Of a DNA stretch of 64,000 nt, positions 58,103-64,000 are shown in pieces. Below the pieces are notes generated by a model that was not told where the DNA came from, did not search any database, and saw only the letters and a program-made list of their open reading frames with translations. A program made the translations under genes and the position numbers. Origin of the DNA: Diploptera punctata (lineage: Eukaryota > Arthropoda > Insecta > Blattodea > Blaberidae); NCBI GenBank assembly GCA_030220185.1, contig JASPKZ010000422.1, forward strand, positions 2,057,001-2,121,000. Reading direction: 5' to 3'. The first letter of the stretch is position 1. Each line of letters opens with the position of its first letter.

Positions 58103-61100
58103 GTTTAACCAACTTCAAAACAATCGTACAGGACTTTTTATCATGCAGGCACTAAATAGTTTAATATCTAGTGAGTGGACAACATTTTAAAGTTGTTTGA
58201 CTATGTTTACACAACTTCAAAACAATCGTACAGGACTTTTTATCATGCAGGCACTAATAGTTTAATATCTAGTGAGTGGACAACATTTTAAAGTTGTTTG
58301 ACTATGTTTACACAACTTCAAAACAATCGTACAGGACTTTTTATCATGCAGGCACTAAATAGTTTAATATCTAGTGAGTGGACAACATTTTAAAGTTGTT
58401 TGACTATGTTTACACAACTTCAAACAATCGTACAGGACTTTTTATCATGCAGGCACTAAATAGTTTAATATCTAGTGAGTGGACAACATTTTAAAGTTGT
58501 TTGACTATGTTTACACAACTTCAAAACAATCGTACAGGACTTTTTATCATGCAGGCACTAAATAGTTTAATATCTAGTGAGTGGACAACATTTTAAAGTT
58601 GTTTGACTATGTTTACACAACTTCAAAACAATCGTACAGGACTTTTTATCATGCAGGCACTAAATAGTTTAATATCTAATGAGTGGACAACATTTTAAAG
58701 TTGTTTGACTATGTTTACACAACTTCAAAACAATCGTACAGGACTTTTATCATGCAGGCACTAAATAGTTTAATATCTAGTGAGTGGACAACATTTAAAG
58801 TGTTTGACTATGTTTACACAACTTCAAAACAATCGTACAGGACTTTTTATCATGCAGGCACTAAATAGTTTAATATCTAGTGAGTGGACAACATTTTAAA
58901 GTTGTTTGACTATGTTTACACAACTTCAAAACAATCGTACAGGACTTTTTATCATGCAGGCACTAAATAGTTTAATATCTAGTGAGTGGACAACATTTTA
59001 AAGTTGTTTGACTATGTTTACACAACTTCAAAACAATCGTACAGGACTTTTTATCATGCAGGCACTAAATAGTTTAATATCTAGTGAGTGGACAACATTT
59101 TAAAGTTGTTTGACTATGTTTACACAACTTCAAAACAATCGTACAGGACTTTTTATCATGCAGGCACTAATAGTTTAATATCTAGTGAGTGGACAACATT
59201 TTAAAGTTGTTTGACTATGTTTACACAACTTCAAAACAATCGTACAGGACTTTTTATCATGCAGGCACTAAATAGTTAATATCTAGTGAGTGGACAACAT
59301 TTTAAAGTTGTTTGACTATGTTTACACAACTTCAAAACAATCGTACAGGACCTTTTATCATGCAGGCACTAAATAGTTTTAATATCTAGTGAGTGGACAA
59401 CATTTAAAGTTGTTTGACTATGTTTACACAACTTCAAAACAATCGTACAGGACTTTTTATCATGCAGGCACTAAATAGTTTAATATCTAGTGAGTGGACA
59501 ACATTTTAAAGTTGTTTGACTATGTTTACACAACTTTAAAACAATCGTACAGGACTTTTTATCATGCAGGCACTAAATAGTTTAATATCTAGTGAGTGGA
59601 CAACATTTTAAAGTTGTTTGACTATGTTTACACAACTTCAAAACAATCGTACAGGACTTTTTATCATGCAGGCACTAAATAGTTTAATATCTAGTGAGTG
59701 GACAACATTTTAAAGTTGTTTGACTATGTTTACACAACTTCAAAACAATCGTACAGGACTTTTTATCATGCAGGCACTAAATAGTTTAATATCTAGTGAG
59801 TGGACAACATTTTAAAGTTGTTTGACTATGTTTACACAACTTCAAAACAATCGTACAGGACTTTTTATCATGCAGGCACTAAATAGTTTAATATCTAGTG
59901 AGTGGACAACATTTTAAAGTTGTTTGACTATGTTTACACAACTTCAAAACAATCGTACAGGACTTTTTATCATGCAGGCACTAAATAGTTTAATATCTAA
60001 TGAGTGGACAACATTTTAAAGTTGTTTGACTATGTTTACACAACTTCAAAACAATCGTACAGGACTTTTTATCATGCAGGCACTAAATAGTTTAATATCT
60101 AGTGAGTGGACAACATTTTAAAGTTGTTTGACTATGTTTACACAACTTCAAAACAATCGTACAGGACTTTTTATCATGCAGGCACTAAATAGTTTAATAT
60201 CTAGTGAGTGGACAACATTTTAAAATTGTTTGACTATGTTTACACAACTTCAAAACAATCGTACAGGACTTTTTATCATGCAGGCACTAAATAGTTTAAT
60301 ATCTAGTGAGTGGACAACATTTTAAAGTTGTTTGACTATGTTTACACAACTTCAAAACAATCGTACAGGACTTTTTATCATGCAGGCACTAAATAGTTTA
60401 ATATCTAGTGAGTGGACAACATTTTAAAGTTGTTTGACTATGTTTACACAACTTCAAAACAATCGTACAGGACTTTTTATCATGCAGGCACTAAATAGTT
60501 TAATATCTAGTGAGTGGACAACATTTTAAAGTTGTTTGACTATGTTTACACAACTTCAAAACAATCGTACAGGACTTTTTATCATGCAGGCACTAAATAG
60601 TTTAATATCTAGTGAGTGGACAACATTTTAAGTTGTTTGACTATGTTTACACAACTTCAAAACAATCGTACAGGACTTTTTATCATGCAGGCACTAAATA
60701 GTTTAATATCTAGTGAGTGGAACAACATTTTAAAGTTGTTTGACTATGTTTACACAACTTCAAAACAATCGTACAGGACTTTTTATCATGCAGGCACTAA
60801 ATAGTTTAATATCTAGTGAGTGGACAACATTTTAAAGTTGTTTGACTATGTTTACACAACTTCAAAACAATCGTACAGGACTTTTTATCATGCAGGCACT
60901 AAATAGTTTAATATCTAGTGAGTGGACAACATTTTAAAGTTGTTTGACTATGTTTACACAACTTCAAAACAATCGTACAGGACTTTTTATCATGCAGGCA
61001 CTAAATAGTTTAATATCTAGTGAGTGGACAACATTTTAAAGTTGTTTGACTATGTTTACACAACTTCAAAACAATCGTACAGGACTTTTTATCATGCAGG

Positions 61101-62294
61101 CACTAAATAGTTTAATATCTAGTGAGTGGACAACATTTTAAAGTTGTTTGACTATGTTTACACAACTTCAAAACAATCGTACAGGACTTTTTATCATGCA
61201 GGCACTAAATAGTTTAATATCTAGTGAGTGGACAACATTTTAAAGTTGTTTGACTATGTTTACACAACTTCAAAACAATCGTACAGGACTTTTTATCATG
61301 CAGGCACTAAATAGTTTAATATCTAGTGAGTGGACAACATTTTAAAGTTGTTTGACTATGTTTACACAACTTCAAAACAATTGTACAGGACTTTTTATCA
61401 TGCAGGCACTAAATAGTTTAATATCTAGTGAGTGGACAACATTTTAAAGTTGTTTGACTATGTTTACACAACTTCAAAACAATCGTACAGGACTTTTTAT
61501 CATGCAGGCACTAAATAGTTTAATATCTAGTGAGTGGACAACATTTTAAAGTTGTTTGACTATGTTTACACAACTTCAAAACAATCGTACAGGACTTTTT
61601 ATCATGCAGGCACTAAATAGTTTAATATCTAGAGAGTGGACAACATTTTAAAGTTGTTTGATTATGTTTACTCAACTTTAAAACAATCGTACAGGACTTT
61701 TTATCATGCAGGTACTAAATAGTTTAATATCTAGTGAGTGGACAACATTTTAAAGTTGTTTGACTATGTTTACACAACTTCAAAACAATCGTACAGGACT
61801 TTTTATCATGCAGGCACTACATAGTTTAAATATCTAGTGAGTGGACAACATTTTAAAGTTGTTTGACTATGTTTACACAACTTCAAAACAATCGTACAGG
61901 ACTTTTTATCATGCAGGCACTAAATAGTTTAATATCTAGAGAGTGGACAACATTTTAAAGTTGTTTGACTATGTTTACACAACTTCAAAACAATCGTACA
62001 GGACTTTTTATCATGCAGGCACTAAATAGTTTAATATCTAGTGAGTGGACAACATTTTAAAGTTGTTTGACTATGTTTACACAACTTCAAAACAATCGTA
62101 CAGGACTTTTTATCATGCAGGCACTAAATAGTTTAATATCTAGAGAGTGGACAACATTTTAAAGTTGTTTGACTATGTTTACACAACTTCAAAACAATCG
62201 TACAGGACTTTTTATCATGCAGGCACTAAATAGTTTAATATCTAGAGAGTGGACAACATTTTAAAGTTGTTTGACTATGTTTACACAACTTTAA
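58103..62294. repeat. Satellite array, 102-bp monomer, about 41 units
   Basis: A highly homogeneous head-to-tail array. Successive 'acaatcgtac' boxes are 102 bp apart (58931, 59033 and so on), except for single-base indels in homopolymers. The monomer reads 'aacaatcgtacaggactttt', 'tatcatgcaggcactaaata', 'gtttaatatctagtgagtgg', 'acaacattttaaagttgttt', 'gactatgtttacacaacttc'. Each unit can form a 7-bp hairpin AAGTTGT/ACAACTT. Variants include 'ctagagag' units grouped at the right edge and 'ctaatgag' at about 58677 and 59997. Short ORFs appear only where an indel removes the in-frame stop. It lies upstream of the first seen host exon, so it may be intronic. Confidence 0.97.
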
Positions 62295-62575
62295 ATTTTG
62301 AGGCTACTACTCATACTTCACAAACCTTGGGCCATAATAGTATATATTTTTCTAGAATTAAACCTTTGTTTAATTTCTTTCTGCACCTTATTCATGTATC
62401 TAAATTATATTTTTAAGTATGGTATTTGAATTCTGCCACTTCAAAATTTCCCTCATTTGTTAAGTTCCATTCTTATTTATTAATGTATGTTTATGTGTGG
62501 TACCAGAGTGTGTAAATGGAGAATCAACTTCTTTAAAAAAGTTAAACTAAAAATGTATAAAACAGTGATGAGTTA

Positions 62576-62925
62576 TGATGATCTTGCAGAAGATTTCCGG
62601 GCTGTTGGCCGTGGTCTTGAGGCTTGTAGTTCGCCAATGTTTTGCCAGAGACTGCGTCCGGCATCCTCAAGGGTTGTCTTGAGACTGGCAATTTTGTCGA
62701 CTACCTGCTCTATTTATACATTTATAATGTATAATGTATAAATGTATAAATAGAGCAGGTAGTCGAAAAAATTGCCAGTTTCAAGACAACCCTTGAGGAT
62801 GCCAGACGCAATCTCTGACGAAACGTTGGGGAACTACAAGCCTCAAGACCACAGCCAACAGCCCGGAAATCTTCTGCAAGATCATCATAGTAACTCCGGC
62901 CGTGAAAGCCTAAGTCAATATATTA
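62576..62925. mobile_element. PLE-type palindromic unit with 11-bp target duplication
   Basis: GTGATGAGTTA at 62565-62575 and 62926-62936 flanks a near-perfect palindrome with ~150-bp arms (centre about 62730). Each arm has 'cccttgaggatgcc', a stem GCCGGA/TCTGGC or its variant, '(G)AAAC' and 'agcccggaaatcttctgcaa'. The right end alone has ~34 extra bp 'ctccggccgtgaaagcctaa'. The layout is that of the inverted PLE units elsewhere, here without any coding remnant. Confidence 0.82.
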
Positions 62926-62936
62926 GTGATGAGTTA

Positions 62937-63045
62937 GTATAACACTAGCAGGTATCAAACCCAAAGCCATTAGTCAGGAGGAAGACCTGAGTGGTAGAGT
63001 AACTTGTCTTCTCACAAAAAAAAAATGGAGAGTTGAGTATAATCG
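62937..63045 (-). mobile_element. Possible SINE head relic
   Basis: On minus 'ttcctcctgactaatggctt' and 'gggtttgatacctgc' (B-box-like) resemble the head at 6222-6300. Only this short similarity supports the call. Confidence 0.35.
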
Positions 63046-63084
63046 GATTTGTTATTTTATTATAAACATTTATAACTAATTAAT

Positions 63085-63460
63085 CAACTAACTCACTGAC
63101 ACTATCAAACCTGGAGGTTCATGGCCATGCAGATAAGTCCTCCATATTTCCTTATCCTGAGCTAATACTTTCCAAATATACTCTGTATAATTCATCTCCC
63201 AGTCAAATCATGGATAATGTTATTCTCTCAACTAATTCTTGGTCTACCCACTGGATGCTATCCCTCTGGCTTTCCTACAAGAACCTCCCATGTCCTCTTT
63301 TCTTCCCCATTTGTTCCATATGTCCTGTAGTCTATGAGATTTAACTGTTCTTATATCTGGTTTCCATACATATCATACAACTAATATGTAGTTATCTCCA
63401 TTCACCTGTCTGTTCATCTCTTTTTGGTCCAAAAATTTTTCTAAGCACCCATCATGCCCT
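63085..63460 (-). pseudogene. LINE 3' region, 'AYVRAAMNLRV' family
   Basis: The reversed order of the family tail is clear: 'ctcactgacactatcaaacc', 'ctatccctctggctttccta', 'tctgttcatctctttttggt', equivalent to parts of 40090-40365 and 14462-15075. Many indels. Confidence 0.75.
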
Positions 63461-63539
63461 GGTACAGAGGTATAGACTTGCACTGATATGAGCCTCCATG
63501 GAAAAGACATTTTCTTATGGAATTTCAGTCACTATGGGA

Positions 63540-63715
63540 CTAGTACCTTTCTAGCATTGTGATAAATTTGGTAGCTACAATAATTAGCAGCTCCAGGTTG
63601 ACAAAACCAACTATAATGGCTGGGGGACCCACTGTTATACTGGCAGGATGATCATCCACCTCTGTGACACCAGCAGATAGGCCCAGGGCCTGTCACGCTA
63701 TGGAGATTCTAGAAT
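63540..63715 (+). repeat. Dispersed repeat 'gctccaggttgaca', best copy
   Basis: 'tggtagctacaataattagc', 'agctccaggttgacaaaacc', 'actataatggctgggggacc', 'gatgatcatccacctctgtg' and 'gcccagggcctgtcacgcta'. It matches 25860-26080 over most of its length. Confidence 0.6.
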
Positions 63716-64000
63716 TTGTTATACAACCTAGTAAGTGTGATTTTGATTATTTTTGATAATTCACAGCTCGTTCACAATTAACTGACGTTAATAAAAGAAT
63801 GAGTTGTGTGTTTATATAAAACAGAATGTTAAAGGGCAAGGAGGGAATTTAAATGGAGATGTGATTGGTTACAGAGATGAATCATTTCCTGATAATGTAA
63901 AGTCATGAGGAATTTGTCACTAGTCATCTTGTCAGGGAGGAAATGAAGCGATTTCACAGTTCCGTCACAACAAGAAGACCTGCCAATTTGGATCACAGGA
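63716..64000. other. No feature assigned at the right edge
   Basis: Composition becomes less AT-rich after 63830. A minus-strand open stretch exists but has no recognisable splice sites or motif. Confidence 0.4.

Noticed and set aside
58683..60804. Repeated ORFs of about 60 codons in the satellite
   Set aside because: They appear only where single-base indels remove the in-frame stop; most of the ~41 units are closed.

Overview
The window looks like nuclear DNA of an insect-type invertebrate: strongly AT-rich, very low gene density, long introns, and a dense mix of Penelope-like retroelements (PLEs), LINEs, tRNA-derived SINEs, MITEs, a mariner relative and two unrelated satellites. The species is not identified; a large-genome insect is the best inference. 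No bacterial, viral or CRISPR features are seen.

Layout. 1-6060 is a decayed ~140-bp satellite with a few insertions. 6.2-31 kb is gene-poor and filled with SINEs, LINE pieces, MITEs and PLE units. From 57.1 kb down to 31.1 kb, on the minus strand, five exons with good splice sites and matching codon phases form the 3' part of one host gene. They lie at 57032-57092, 52162-52360, 46181-46337, 36510-36589 and 31101-31250, encode about 214 residues, and end at a stop. None can be found by looking for long ORFs, and I could not identify the protein. Its introns hold most of the transposons: PLE inverted units at 39.0, 40.8-43.6, 44.4-45.6, 53.1 and 55.2-56.5 kb, a deleted mariner at 46.7 kb, and several LINE tails. 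58.1-62.3 kb is a 102-bp satellite of about 41 units. A PLE palindrome and LINE/SINE debris fill the rest.

Main themes. (1) Many PLE insertions share one architecture: two 5'-truncated copies head to head, so that the 3' termini form inverted ends, with a ~35-bp extension on one side only and 11-14-bp target-site duplications that I could read directly. (2) Near the 3' end of nearly every PLE family lies the same hairpin core, YTGANGA-N-stem-GAAAC, which resembles the hammerhead ribozyme core but has one extra base. (3) One LINE family shows a twin-primed copy and short derivatives made of its 5' end joined to its 3' tail.
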